In this document: in pieces, positions 51,348-60,008 of the stretch | Position numbering within the stretch: the first letter of the stretch is position 1 | Layout: each line of letters opens with the position of its first letter | NCBI RefSeq assembly: GCF_001610835.1 | Contig: NZ_CP011270.1 | Span: forward strand, 8,183,256 to 8,247,255 | From: Planctomyces sp. SH-PL14 | GTDB lineage: Bacteria > Planctomycetota > Planctomycetia > Planctomycetales > Planctomycetaceae | Direction of reading: 5' to 3' | DNA length: 64,000 nucleotides | Made by a program: the position numbers and the translations under genes | The notes under the pieces: generated by a model | The model's input: only the letters and a program-made list of their open reading frames with translations | Databases searched by the model: none | What the model was told of the DNA's origin: nothing

Positions 51348-53477
51348 TCACGAACGTAACATCCTCAGACCATTCCCGATCACTAGGAACTCGCTGACTT
51401 CATGGGCTACCACGGCCCAGGGCAGCGAGAAATAACCAGCGACCGCACCCGTCACCATGACGGCGATCACCACGGCCGAGAGCACCAGATTCTGCGTGAC
51501 GATCCGCCGGCTTCGCCTCGCGAGCTCAAGCGCATAGACCAGCTTTTCAAGATCATCGGCCATAAGTGCGACATCGGCGGTTTCGAGCGCGACGTCCGTT
51601 CCGGCCGCTCCCATCGCAATCCCGACGGCAGCTTCGGCGAGGGCCGGGGCGTCGTTGACGCCGTCGCCCACCATCGCCACCTGCTTGCGCTGCGTGCCAA
51701 GTTCGCGAACCCTTGCGACCTTGTCTTCGGGTTTCAGATCGGCAAAGACCGTATCGATCCCGACTTCGCGCGCGATAGCATCGGCCGTATGCGCATTGTC
51801 ACCGGTCAGCATGGCGATGCGCGAGACGCCGGCGGCGCGAAGCGCCGCAATGGCGTCCTTGGCATTCGCACGGACCTGGTCGCGGATCGCAAACAAGCCC
51901 CACACCGCTTCTTCGTCGCCGATCGCCACCACCGTATTGCCCTGGGCCTGGAGCCGCGTCACGTCCTGGGTTAAGCGGCGGCTCGCATCGAGCTGCCGGG
52001 CAAAGAGCCCCGGCTTGCCGATCCTGACCGGGCGCCCGTTCCAGAGTCCGGTCGCGCCGGAGCCGGTCTGCGACTGGAAATCCTCAACGGCCGCTGCGGA
52101 AATGCCGGCCGCGTCCGCGTAGCGGACAATCGCCGCCGCCAGCGGATGCTGGCTCCTCTTCTCGATGCCGGCCGCGATGGCGAGAAGCTCGTCACGCTGT
52201 GGAACGGAACCGCCTGCGTCGGCGAGCACGACGTCTGTTACTTCCGGTTTGCCGCGGGTGATCGTTCCCGTCTTGTCGAGGGCGACGACATCGATCGCGG
52301 ATAGCCGCTCGACATAGACGCCGCCCTTGATCAGCACGCCTTTGCGGGCGGCGGTGCCGAGTGTCGAGGCCAGCGTGATGGGAATCGAGATCACCAGCGC
52401 GCAAGGCGCCGCCGCAACGATGAACACGGTGGCGCGGATCATCCATTGATGCCAGCCGCCGGATAGGACGAGCGGCAGCAAGGCGATGCCAAGGGCGATC
52501 AGAAGCACCGCCGGGCTGTACCATGCGCCGAAGCGCTCGATGAAACGCTCGCTCACTCCTTTGCGCTCCTGTGCCTCTTCGACCATCTGGATGATGCGGG
52601 CAATGGAGTTCTCGGCAAAGGGCTTGGTGGCCCGCACCTCCAGTGAGCCTTCTGCGTTGATGCTGCCGGCATAGACCGGATCGCCCTGCTGCTTTTCAAC
52701 CGGAACGCTCTCGCCGGTGACGGGGGCCTGGTCGAGGCTCGACCGCCCCGAGAGAATCTCGCCGTCCGTCGGTATGGCTTCGCCCGGTTTGACGATGAAT
52801 ACATCGCCCGTCCGCAGCTCGGCGGCGGCGATTTGCTCTTCCTTGCCGTCCCGGCGTACCAGTGCCAACTTCGGGGTCAGGTCCATCAAGGCCCGGATCG
52901 CCGAACGCGTTTTGGCCTCGGTGTAGCCTTCGAGGGCTTCGCTGATCGAATAGAGGAAGGCGAGCATCGCCGCCTCGCCCGGCTTGCCAAGCAACAGCGA
53001 GGCGAGGGCAGCGACCGTCATCAGCAGCTCGATGCGGACCTTGCGTTCAAAGATCAGCTCTTCGATCGCCTCGCGGCCGAAGTAATAGCCGCCGATGGAG
53101 ATCGCCGCGATATAGAGCGTCGTCGATACTGCCGCCGGAGCGCCAATCAGTGACAGCAGCCAACCGGCGAGCAGCAGGAGGCCTGCCGCCGCGGAGGTCA
53201 GCACCTTGGGATTGTTCCACAGTTTTGGCGGTCCGGATGGGCGGTCGGCTCCCTGCGGCGGAAAGCCTGCATTGCGAAGCTGCTGCTGCAAGGCTTCGCC
53301 CGACGTGGCAGCCGGATCGAAGGCCAGGACGATCTTGCCAGCCTTGGCCATGACCTCAATTGATGAGAGCCCCGGCACATGGGGCATGGCGCGTTTGAGC
53401 CTCGCCGCGTCGTTGTCGCAGTCAAGGTGCGCGACCCGCAGCTCAAGTGTCTGTGTAGAGGATTCGGTGGATCTCAT
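51348..53477 (-). CDS. Heavy-metal P1B-type ATPase with APC in place of CPC
   Basis: 709 residues. It starts with a degenerate HMA-like domain (about 10-75) in which the usual CxxC is HLDCDND. Eight transmembrane helices hold the A domain with TGES (254-257), the phosphorylation site DKTGT (Asp401), SQHPLAAAI (the HP motif), TGDN and GDGVNDAPA. The helix-4 metal site is Ala357-Pro358-Cys359 instead of CPC. The last helix has HEVSEFLVIGNGLRML, closer to the HEGST signature of P1B-4 pumps than to P1B-2. It should export a divalent metal (Zn, Co, Cd, or Pb) from the cytoplasm. It is the last gene of the efflux block; its start overlaps a short upstream frame as ATGA. Confidence 0.9.
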   Translation of the reverse strand: MRSTESSTQTLELRVAHLDCDNDAARLKRAMPHVPGLSSIEVMAKAGKIVLAFDPAATSGEALQQQLRNAGFPPQGADRPSGPPKLWNNPKVLTSAAAGLLLLAGWLLSLIGAPAAVSTTLYIAAISIGGYYFGREAIEELIFERKVRIELLMTVAALASLLLGKPGEAAMLAFLYSISEALEGYTEAKTRSAIRALMDLTPKLALVRRDGKEEQIAAAELRTGDVFIVKPGEAIPTDGEILSGRSSLDQAPVTGESVPVEKQQGDPVYAGSINAEGSLEVRATKPFAENSIARIIQMVEEAQERKGVSERFIERFGAWYSPAVLLIALGIALLPLVLSGGWHQWMIRATVFIVAAAPCALVISIPITLASTLGTAARKGVLIKGGVYVERLSAIDVVALDKTGTITRGKPEVTDVVLADAGGSVPQRDELLAIAAGIEKRSQHPLAAAIVRYADAAGISAAAVEDFQSQTGSGATGLWNGRPVRIGKPGLFARQLDASRRLTQDVTRLQAQGNTVVAIGDEEAVWGLFAIRDQVRANAKDAIAALRAAGVSRIAMLTGDNAHTADAIAREVGIDTVFADLKPEDKVARVRELGTQRKQVAMVGDGVNDAPALAEAAVGIAMGAAGTDVALETADVALMADDLEKLVYALELARRSRRIVTQNLVLSAVVIAVMVTGAVAGYFSLPWAVVAHEVSEFLVIGNGLRMLRS

Positions 53478-53706
53478 GCTGCAGCTCCTTCGCTCAGGTC
53501 GTCGGCGACGTCGGCCAAACGCGGGAGCGTCTTCGCCCGGGCAATCTCGCTGACGCCGCCTACCTGTTTCATGGTTGAGGCCGCAACAATGCCACAGTCC
53601 CGCTGGATGAGCGACAGATTTCTGTCTGCCAGCGGGCCTCGGCCGCGTAGGGAAGGGACCAGGCCGCAGAAGCCCTGTCCCTGCTCACTGCGTATCGTCC
53701 GAAGCG

Positions 53707-54033
53707 TTACGATTTGGGCTTCGAGGTAAAGGTGCCGCCGGGACCTTCGAGCCTGATTGGCAACTCTCCATTCGATTCCACCGTTTCCCAAACCGTCTTT
53801 GGCGAGATGTTTGGGTTTGACTGGATTGTGAACGTCTTTTGCGTCACATCCATCTGCGCCGCGGAAACGCCCGGCAGCGTTTTCAGGCGGCCGACGATCT
53901 TCTTTCCGCAGTTCGGGCAAAGCGATTTTACGGTGACGACCGTCGTGGCTGGATCGGCGCCGTAAGCGTGGCCGCCGGGTTCGGTGAAGCAAAGCGCGAC
54001 AAAGGCCAGAGCGAGGAACAAGGAACCCTTCAT
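53707..54033 (-). CDS. Periplasmic HMA-domain metal-binding protein (MerP-like)
   Basis: 108 residues with a signal peptide (about 1-26, MKGSLFLALAFVALCFTEPGGHAYGAD). The mature protein is one heavy-metal-associated domain with the CxxC site in VKSLCPNCGKKIVGRLKTLPGV and a ferredoxin-like fold to the end. It would bind a soft or borderline metal in the periplasm and pass it to a partner. It sits between the Cys/His lipoprotein and the P-type ATPase. The 230 bp to the ATPase contain a short in-frame peptide frame ending in ATGA but no convincing gene. Confidence 0.88.
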   Translation of the reverse strand: MKGSLFLALAFVALCFTEPGGHAYGADPATTVVTVKSLCPNCGKKIVGRLKTLPGVSAAQMDVTQKTFTIQSNPNISPKTVWETVESNGELPIRLEGPGGTFTSKPKS

Positions 54034-54145
54034 TGCACATCCTTTTGAAATGAATCGCGGGAGCTGGAAAAGGCATCACACAGCCGACAGGAAATCGCGA
54101 AGGAATGATCGCCCTGGCGAACGCAGGGCGATCATCTCTGCATCT

Positions 54146-54502
54146 TCAATTGAGCTCGGGCTTCGGCGGCTTCTTGCCGTATTTCGCCTCGTACTGAGCT
54201 GCAAACTTGCCTTCGAGGTCCGGGTGGCACAGCAAACACTGCGACTCCGGGCGATCATGCTCTTTGCACCAGTCCCCTTTCTTCTTGAACTCTGCGGCAA
54301 GCTTGCTGTTGCACTGGGCGCAGACTCCTTCGGGCATGCCGTGTTCGGTACACCACCAACCCGAATGGTCGGCCGCGGTGCTTGCGGTCGCCGACGCCGG
54401 CGGCGGCGGTGCAGCCGGGGGCGCGCTTGGCGCGGGACCGCAGCCGTTTAGCAGGCCGGCCGCTACCACAAGGGCCATCGGCAACAGTTGGGAACATCGC
54501 AT
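54146..54502 (-). CDS. Cys/His-rich lipoprotein with two C-x-E-H metal modules
   Basis: 118 residues from the ATG at 54502, six bases after AAGGAG; a TTG start five codons upstream is inferior. A lipobox (LLNGCG) predicts attachment to a membrane. After an Ala/Pro/Ser linker come two similar modules, WCTEHGMPEGVCAQC and WCKEHDRPESQCLLC, then HPDLEGKFAAQYEAKYG. The same module occurs twice, in degenerate form, at the N-terminus of the membrane-fusion protein encoded further upstream. So it is likely a periplasmic metal carrier for the Czc pump. The family is seen next to RND efflux genes; its reaction is not established. Confidence 0.85.
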   Translation of the reverse strand: MRCSQLLPMALVVAAGLLNGCGPAPSAPPAAPPPPASATASTAADHSGWWCTEHGMPEGVCAQCNSKLAAEFKKKGDWCKEHDRPESQCLLCHPDLEGKFAAQYEAKYGKKPPKPELN

Positions 54503-54528
54503 TCGTCGCTCCTTCAAGGGGGATCGGA

Positions 54529-57500
54529 CTACCGGGCAGAAGCAAGCGTCACCAACGTGGTGTCCGCTTCTTCAGTCTGCGCGTGATCGCCGTCCGAGGG
54601 GCCGACCACCGCATTGAAAATCAGGTAAAGAACGCGCAGCACCAGCAGCGACATGATCATCGCGCCGATCACGCCGCCGATGACGACGGTTGCGAGCGGC
54701 CGCTGCACCTCGGCCCCAACGCCGTCGCTGAACGCCATCGGCAGAAAGCCGAGGCTTGCGACCAGCGTCGTCATCAGCACGGGCCGCAGGCGGGTGATCG
54801 CCGCTTGCGTCACCGCCTCGTCGAGCGGCAGGCCTTGCTGGCGCAGCTGGCGGATGTAGGAAACGAGAATCATGTCGTCGAGCACGGCCACGCCCGACAT
54901 GGCGATGAAGCCGACGCCGGCCGAAATCGAAAATGGCATGTCGCGAAGCCACAGGGCGAAAAGTCCTCCGACCCACGCGAAGGGAATGCCGGTAAAGACC
55001 CGCAGCGCATCGACGACGTTGTGATAGGTCAGGTACAGCAGGATAAAGATCAGCACGAGGGCCAGCGGCACCACCAGCATCAGCCGCGACTGCGCCCGCT
55101 GCAGATTTTCGAACTGTCCGCCATACTCGATGCGATAGCGGGCCGAAGGCAGCGAGACGGCCTTGGCAATCTTCTCCCTGGCCTCCGCGACGAAGCTGCC
55201 CAGATCGCGGCCCCGCACGTTGGCGGTGGCGGTAATGCGCCGCTGTCCCCATTCGCGGGTGATCGTGGAGGGGCCTTCGACGACCTCCACCGATGCCAGC
55301 CGCGACAGCGGAATGCGCTCTCCGCTCGGAGTGGCGACAAGCATCGCCCCAATTGCCTCGGGGCTCGCCCGGAACTGCTCCGGCAGCCGCACGATCAGCG
55401 GGAAACGCAGCTGCCCTTCGACCACTTCGCCTAGCGGCTTGCTGCCGATCGATTCGACCAGCTCCAGCACCGCCTGCGCCGATACCCCGTATCGTGCGAC
55501 CTGCTCCTGATTGACTTTGACCTGCAGCATCGGCTGGCCCGTCACCTGCTCGACGCTGACATCGGCCGCACCGGGAATGGATTTGAGTGCCGCCTCGATC
55601 TCTGCGCCTTTGGCGACCAGCACGTCGAAATCATCGCCGAAGAGCTTGACGCCCAGATCGGCCCGCACGCCCGAGACCATCTCATTGATTCGCATTTCGA
55701 TCGGCTGCGAGAAGCCAAGCTTGACGCCCTTGAATTCCCGCAAGGCACCTTCGAGCTTTTCCGTGAGCTCCGCCTGCGTCGCCGCTCTCTTCCACGCGGA
55801 ACGGGGCCGGAGCGTGATAAAAATGTCGGTCAGTTCGATGCCCATCGGGTCGGTCGCAACCTCGGCCGTGCCGATGCGGCTCCAGACATTTTCGATCTCG
55901 TCGGGGAAGGCGGCGAGGATCGTCTTTTCCATCTGCGTATTGGCGCGGATCGATTCATCGAGATCCGTGCCGGCGAGGCGGATCACGCCGACGACGAGCG
56001 CCCCTTCGGAGAGTTTGGGAACGAACTCCGATCCGAGATTCGGGGCGATCATGCCGAAGGCGACGATCAGGACGCTCGCGGCAAAGCCCATGACCGCGAG
56101 CTTGTGGTGCATCGCAAATTGCAGGATCGGATAGTGGATCGCATGCGCGACCCGCATCAGGAACGGCTCGCGCTCCTCGATGCGTTTGGGCAGCAGGAGG
56201 CTCGCCAGCACTGGCATCAGCGTCAGCGACAGGATCATCGAGCCCATCAGGGCAAAGATGACCGTAAGCGCCATCGGCCGGAACATCTTTCCTTCCGTCC
56301 CTTCGAGCGTCAGGATCGGCAGATAGACGATCATGATGATGAGCTCGCCGAACATGGTCGGCTTGCGGACTTCGATCGCCGCGTCGCGGATGATGTCGAG
56401 GCGGGATTTGCCGCTGTTGGAATCATGCGCGAGGTGGCGCACGCAGTTCTCGATCATCACCACGGAACTATCGACGACGAGCCCGAAATCGATCGCCCCG
56501 AGACTTAGCAGGCTTGCGGCGATCCCGAAGCGGTACATGCCGGTGAAGGCGAACAGCATCGACAGCGGGATGGCCAGGGCGACGATGGCCGCCGCCCGCA
56601 AGTTGCCGAGGAAGGCGAAGAGGACCGCGACGACAAACATGCCGCCTTCGAACAGGTTCCTGCGAACCGTGTCGATCACGAAATCGACCAGCTGCGTGCG
56701 GTCGTAAACGGGCTTTACCTGGACGTTGGCGGGCAGTGTCGAGGTGAGCGACTTGAGCTTGTCCTTCATCGCCCAGGTGACCGCGTGGCTGTTCTCGCCC
56801 ATCAGCATGAAGCCGAGCCCCAGCACCACTTCACCTTGTCCGTTGGCCGTCGTGGCGCCGCGCCGGATTTCATGTCCGATGACGACGTCGCCGATATCGC
56901 CGATCCGGATCGGCACACCATCCACGGCGGTGATCACGATCTGACGCAGCTGCTCGATCGTCGTCGTGCGACCGAGTCCCTGCACTATCAGCATGCCGCT
57001 TTCCTGTGCGATGTTCCCGCCGCCGACATTGAAGTTGTTTTTCTCGACCGATTCGGTGACCTGTGCGAAGGTCAGCTTGTGCTTGATCAGCTTGTTGGGA
57101 TCGATCCGCAGCTGGTACTGCTTTTCATAGCCGCCCCAGCTATTGATTTCGGCCGTGCCGGGCACCGTGCGCATCGGGGGCTTGATGACCCAGTCATGGA
57201 TGGTGCGGAGCTCGGTCGGGTCGGTCCCCTGGCCGGTGACGATGTAATGGAATACTTCGCCGAGTCCCGTGGCCACCGGTCCCATCTTCGGACGGGCGAT
57301 CCCATCGGGCATCTCGACCGTGGCAAGCCGCTCATTGATCAGCTGCCGTGCGAAATAGATGTCGGTGCCGTCTTCGAAGATGACGACCACCTGCGACATC
57401 CCGAATTTGGAAATCGACCGCATCTGCTCCAGCCCCGGCAGTCCGCTGATGGCCTGTTCAACCGGGAAGGTAATCTGCCGCTCGATCTCTTCGGGGCTGA

Positions 57501-57672
57501 GTGCCGGGGCAACGGAGTTGATCTGCACCTGCACGGGTGTCGTATCCGGAAACGCGTCAATGTCCAGATGCTGTAACGACAGCACTCCCGCGACGGCAGC
57601 GGCGCAGACGCCCAGGATCACGAGCATCCGGTTGCGGAGCGAGAAGCTGATGATGTGATTGAGAAAGTCCAT
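54529..57672 (-). CDS. czcA: CzcA-like heavy-metal RND efflux pump
   Basis: 1047 residues, standard for HME-RND pumps. It starts MDFLNHIISFSLRNRMLVILG and has twelve predicted helices. Helix 4 carries AIDFGLVVDSSVVMIENCVRHL, matching the DFG...D...EN pattern of divalent-cation (Co/Zn/Cd/Ni) pumps rather than the Cu/Ag type. Other hallmarks include FPDTTPVQVQINSVAPALSPEEIERQITFPVE, NSWGGYEKQYQL, and VSVEQVTGQPMLQVKVN in the porter domain. With CzcB and CzcC it would expel metal from the periplasm across the outer membrane using the proton gradient. The ATG is 18 nt after the czcB stop, so they are co-transcribed. Confidence 0.96.
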   Translation of the reverse strand: MDFLNHIISFSLRNRMLVILGVCAAAVAGVLSLQHLDIDAFPDTTPVQVQINSVAPALSPEEIERQITFPVEQAISGLPGLEQMRSISKFGMSQVVVIFEDGTDIYFARQLINERLATVEMPDGIARPKMGPVATGLGEVFHYIVTGQGTDPTELRTIHDWVIKPPMRTVPGTAEINSWGGYEKQYQLRIDPNKLIKHKLTFAQVTESVEKNNFNVGGGNIAQESGMLIVQGLGRTTTIEQLRQIVITAVDGVPIRIGDIGDVVIGHEIRRGATTANGQGEVVLGLGFMLMGENSHAVTWAMKDKLKSLTSTLPANVQVKPVYDRTQLVDFVIDTVRRNLFEGGMFVVAVLFAFLGNLRAAAIVALAIPLSMLFAFTGMYRFGIAASLLSLGAIDFGLVVDSSVVMIENCVRHLAHDSNSGKSRLDIIRDAAIEVRKPTMFGELIIMIVYLPILTLEGTEGKMFRPMALTVIFALMGSMILSLTLMPVLASLLLPKRIEEREPFLMRVAHAIHYPILQFAMHHKLAVMGFAASVLIVAFGMIAPNLGSEFVPKLSEGALVVGVIRLAGTDLDESIRANTQMEKTILAAFPDEIENVWSRIGTAEVATDPMGIELTDIFITLRPRSAWKRAATQAELTEKLEGALREFKGVKLGFSQPIEMRINEMVSGVRADLGVKLFGDDFDVLVAKGAEIEAALKSIPGAADVSVEQVTGQPMLQVKVNQEQVARYGVSAQAVLELVESIGSKPLGEVVEGQLRFPLIVRLPEQFRASPEAIGAMLVATPSGERIPLSRLASVEVVEGPSTITREWGQRRITATANVRGRDLGSFVAEAREKIAKAVSLPSARYRIEYGGQFENLQRAQSRLMLVVPLALVLIFILLYLTYHNVVDALRVFTGIPFAWVGGLFALWLRDMPFSISAGVGFIAMSGVAVLDDMILVSYIRQLRQQGLPLDEAVTQAAITRLRPVLMTTLVASLGFLPMAFSDGVGAEVQRPLATVVIGGVIGAMIMSLLVLRVLYLIFNAVVGPSDGDHAQTEEADTTLVTLASAR

Positions 57673-57690
57673 GTCCGAGTTACCCGGCTC

Positions 57691-59307
57691 CTATTCCTCG
57701 TGGCAGCCGCAGCCGGCACCGAGATTGTTGCGAAGGAGCTGGGCGAGCAGGACGGAGCTGCCTTTGGTGGCGACGACTTCGCCCGGCAGCACGCCTGCGA
57801 GCAGCTCGACCGAATTTCCATCTTTCGCCCCGATTCGGACCTGCCGCACATGAAAGAGCTTGGCCGTGTCCTTGTCGAAATAGCTTTTGTCACGGACGAA
57901 GACGAAATGAGCATCGCTCGTCGACTGAACCGCTTCCTTGGGCACGGTGATCGCGTTTGGCTCCTGCCGCAGCAGCAGCGTGCCGGTGCCGTAGGATTTG
58001 TCGCGCAGCATTCCGGTGGGGTTGGGGACCTCGACACGAACCTGGAGTGTCCGCGTCTGCGGGTCGATGGCGGGCGAGACCCACGAGACCTGGCTCGTCA
58101 CTTCACCGGAGCCGTCATCGGTGCGAAAGACGACCGGCAGGCCGGTCGTGACATATCGCGCGTCCTCCTGGCGGACATTGAGCATAAGCCAGAGCTGGGA
58201 CGGGTCCGCCACCGTAAAGAGGCTGCTGGCCGTATCGACCACTTCACCGGCGACGACTTCCGAGCTCACCAGAACGCCGCCATAGGTTGAGCGAATCGGA
58301 ATCAGATTGGCGGTCTGCGTGCCGCTGGGCAGCGAGGAAATCACCGATGTCGGGATGCCGAGAAACCGAATCGTTTCGGCAACGAGTTTCGCATCTTTAC
58401 CGGCAAGGTCACCCGGAACATCAAATCCCAGATTGGCCAGCGCTTGGCGGGCGGAAACCAGTGAGACTTCGGCTTCCTGCAACGCCGCATCGGCCTCAAT
58501 GACCGACTTCTGGGCGATCGCTCCGCTGTTGCCGGCGGTGCGGAGCCGCTCGGCGGTCGCCTGCCGGAGCTGCAGCTGGACGACCGCCTGCACGAACTGG
58601 GACTTGAGCTGTCCGACCTGGCCGGCATCGATCAGCGCCAGGATCTCGCCGGGCGAGACCGGTTCGCCAAGTGTTTTGAAGACACGTGCCACACTTCCGG
58701 GAACGCGGCTTGCAAGGTGCGCCACGCGGGTCGGGGCAAATTGCAATTCGCCATTGGCGGTCAGCACATCCTGCATGGGCCGTTCCTGCACGACGTCGAC
58801 CTCGATGCCGGCTCGGGCGATGCTCTCGACGCTCGCGAACTGGATGCGATTCGTGTGCAGCGTGTCGCGGCTGTTATTCTCAGGCCGTGGCAGCAGGGCC
58901 AGGGCCTTGAGCGAGTCATATTTGGGCAGCTGCGGCTCGCCCTTGACCTGAGCGAGCTCCGGGTGATGAATGACGCATTCGGCGACGCCATGTTCACGGC
59001 AGAAGCCGAACGGCTTGGGCTTCGGATAAAGCTCCTTGCGGCACTCGACGCATTGCGATTCGGGCACCAGATGTTCGCTGCACCAATCATCCGCCGCAGC
59101 CGGTGGCTGGCCAGCAAGCGTCGAGAAGGCAGGAAGTTTCCACCCCGTGCGGTGGCCGGCATAGAACACCCCGGCCAGCAGGGCAAAGACGACGATGTTG
59201 GGGATCAGGTTTGCGACGAATCGCCACCACGGCCGGCCTGCCGGTACATGACGGGGCGACGACGGCGAGTGCAGATCTGCCGGATGGGCAGGAAGGGACG
59301 ATGACAT
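57691..59307 (-). CDS. czcB: CzcB-like membrane-fusion protein with N-terminal C-x-E-H modules
   Basis: 538 residues from the ATG at 59307; the open frame above it is not conserved. One membrane anchor (about 33-54, LIPNIVVFALLAGVFYAGHRTG) is followed by two Cys/His modules (WCSEHLVPESQCVEC and FCREHGVAECVIH), related to those of the downstream lipoprotein. The rest is a periplasmic adaptor: barrel-sandwich hybrid with RVAHLASRVPGSVARVFKTLGEPVSPGEILALID, a coiled-coil hairpin (about 225-285), and beta-barrel and membrane-proximal domains. It ends GAGCGCHEE, a short Cys/His/acid tail likely to bind metal. It should connect CzcA to the outer-membrane channel and may hand metal over. Confidence 0.92.
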   Translation of the reverse strand: MSSSLPAHPADLHSPSSPRHVPAGRPWWRFVANLIPNIVVFALLAGVFYAGHRTGWKLPAFSTLAGQPPAAADDWCSEHLVPESQCVECRKELYPKPKPFGFCREHGVAECVIHHPELAQVKGEPQLPKYDSLKALALLPRPENNSRDTLHTNRIQFASVESIARAGIEVDVVQERPMQDVLTANGELQFAPTRVAHLASRVPGSVARVFKTLGEPVSPGEILALIDAGQVGQLKSQFVQAVVQLQLRQATAERLRTAGNSGAIAQKSVIEADAALQEAEVSLVSARQALANLGFDVPGDLAGKDAKLVAETIRFLGIPTSVISSLPSGTQTANLIPIRSTYGGVLVSSEVVAGEVVDTASSLFTVADPSQLWLMLNVRQEDARYVTTGLPVVFRTDDGSGEVTSQVSWVSPAIDPQTRTLQVRVEVPNPTGMLRDKSYGTGTLLLRQEPNAITVPKEAVQSTSDAHFVFVRDKSYFDKDTAKLFHVRQVRIGAKDGNSVELLAGVLPGEVVATKGSSVLLAQLLRNNLGAGCGCHEE

Positions 59308-59410
59308 GATGGTTCCCTGGATCAAGGCGAGGGCACGCGGGTAGCGTCGATAGAGCAGCACGCAAGCAGCGCCCGGAAGAGGAGGGCGCACGCAGCCAAA
59401 GAAAAATGGC

Positions 59411-59869
59411 TTAGCAGCGAATCACAACGGTCGATAGCGCAGCCAGGGCCGATGGCGCGCGAGCCGGGCCATGCGTTTGCAGGTGCGCAAGTGAGGCCGA
59501 CGGCAAGGAGTTGTCGAAGGACGGCGTTAGCGGTAGCCACGCCACCAGAGCGAGCAACTGTTCTGCATCGATCACGTTCACCGGGCGGACGCCGGAGGAG
59601 GGATTCCCGCCGGAGAGCTGGATATGCTGACATCCACACGGATCGCCAGCGAGCTGCTCAGGTTCCTCGTGATGCTTTCGGCCGCAGCACGAACAGGGCG
59701 AACCGTCGTCCTCGTGTCCACCGCGATTATCCGGACATAGACTGCATGCGTCGGCTTCCGAGTTGAGGCAATAGACGCCTCCTGGCCCAATGCACAGATA
59801 CACCGACATGCCGATCCCGGTTAGGACCTGCATCGTCAGCAGCATCAGGGTGAGGAAGTGTTTCGCCAC
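59411..59869 (-). CDS. Cys/His-rich exported protein between czcC and czcB
   Basis: 152 residues from a GTG at 59869. N-terminal hydrophobic segment (about 5-25, LTLMLLTMQVLTGIGMSVYLC) suggests export or anchoring. The middle (about 30-82) holds ten cysteines and several histidines: CIGPGGVYCLNSEADACSLC, CSCCGRKHHEEPEQ and DPCGCQHIQL. The C-terminal half is Leu/Ala-rich and unremarkable. No family is recognised. It could buffer or sense metal in the periplasm as part of the Czc operon. It lies between czcC and czcB on the same strand. Confidence 0.7.
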   Translation of the reverse strand: MAKHFLTLMLLTMQVLTGIGMSVYLCIGPGGVYCLNSEADACSLCPDNRGGHEDDGSPCSCCGRKHHEEPEQLAGDPCGCQHIQLSGGNPSSGVRPVNVIDAEQLLALVAWLPLTPSFDNSLPSASLAHLQTHGPARAPSALAALSTVVIRC

Positions 59870-60008
59870 GGCGCCGAATGCACTTGGGAAGGTGAACGAA
59901 CCATTAGTCTACGCGTCAGGGACCGGCTTGTTCAATACGGAAGTTCGACGATCGCTCGCCCGTTGAGAGCTTCGAGCTTCACAAACCTGACATCTGCCGT
60001 CACCCAAA

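Noticed and set aside
53474-54079. A 201-codon minus-strand frame overlapping the HMA-domain gene
   Set aside because: Out of frame with the HMA gene and Arg-rich. Only its last ~30 codons (up to the ATGA overlap with the ATPase) might be a leader peptide, which I could not support.
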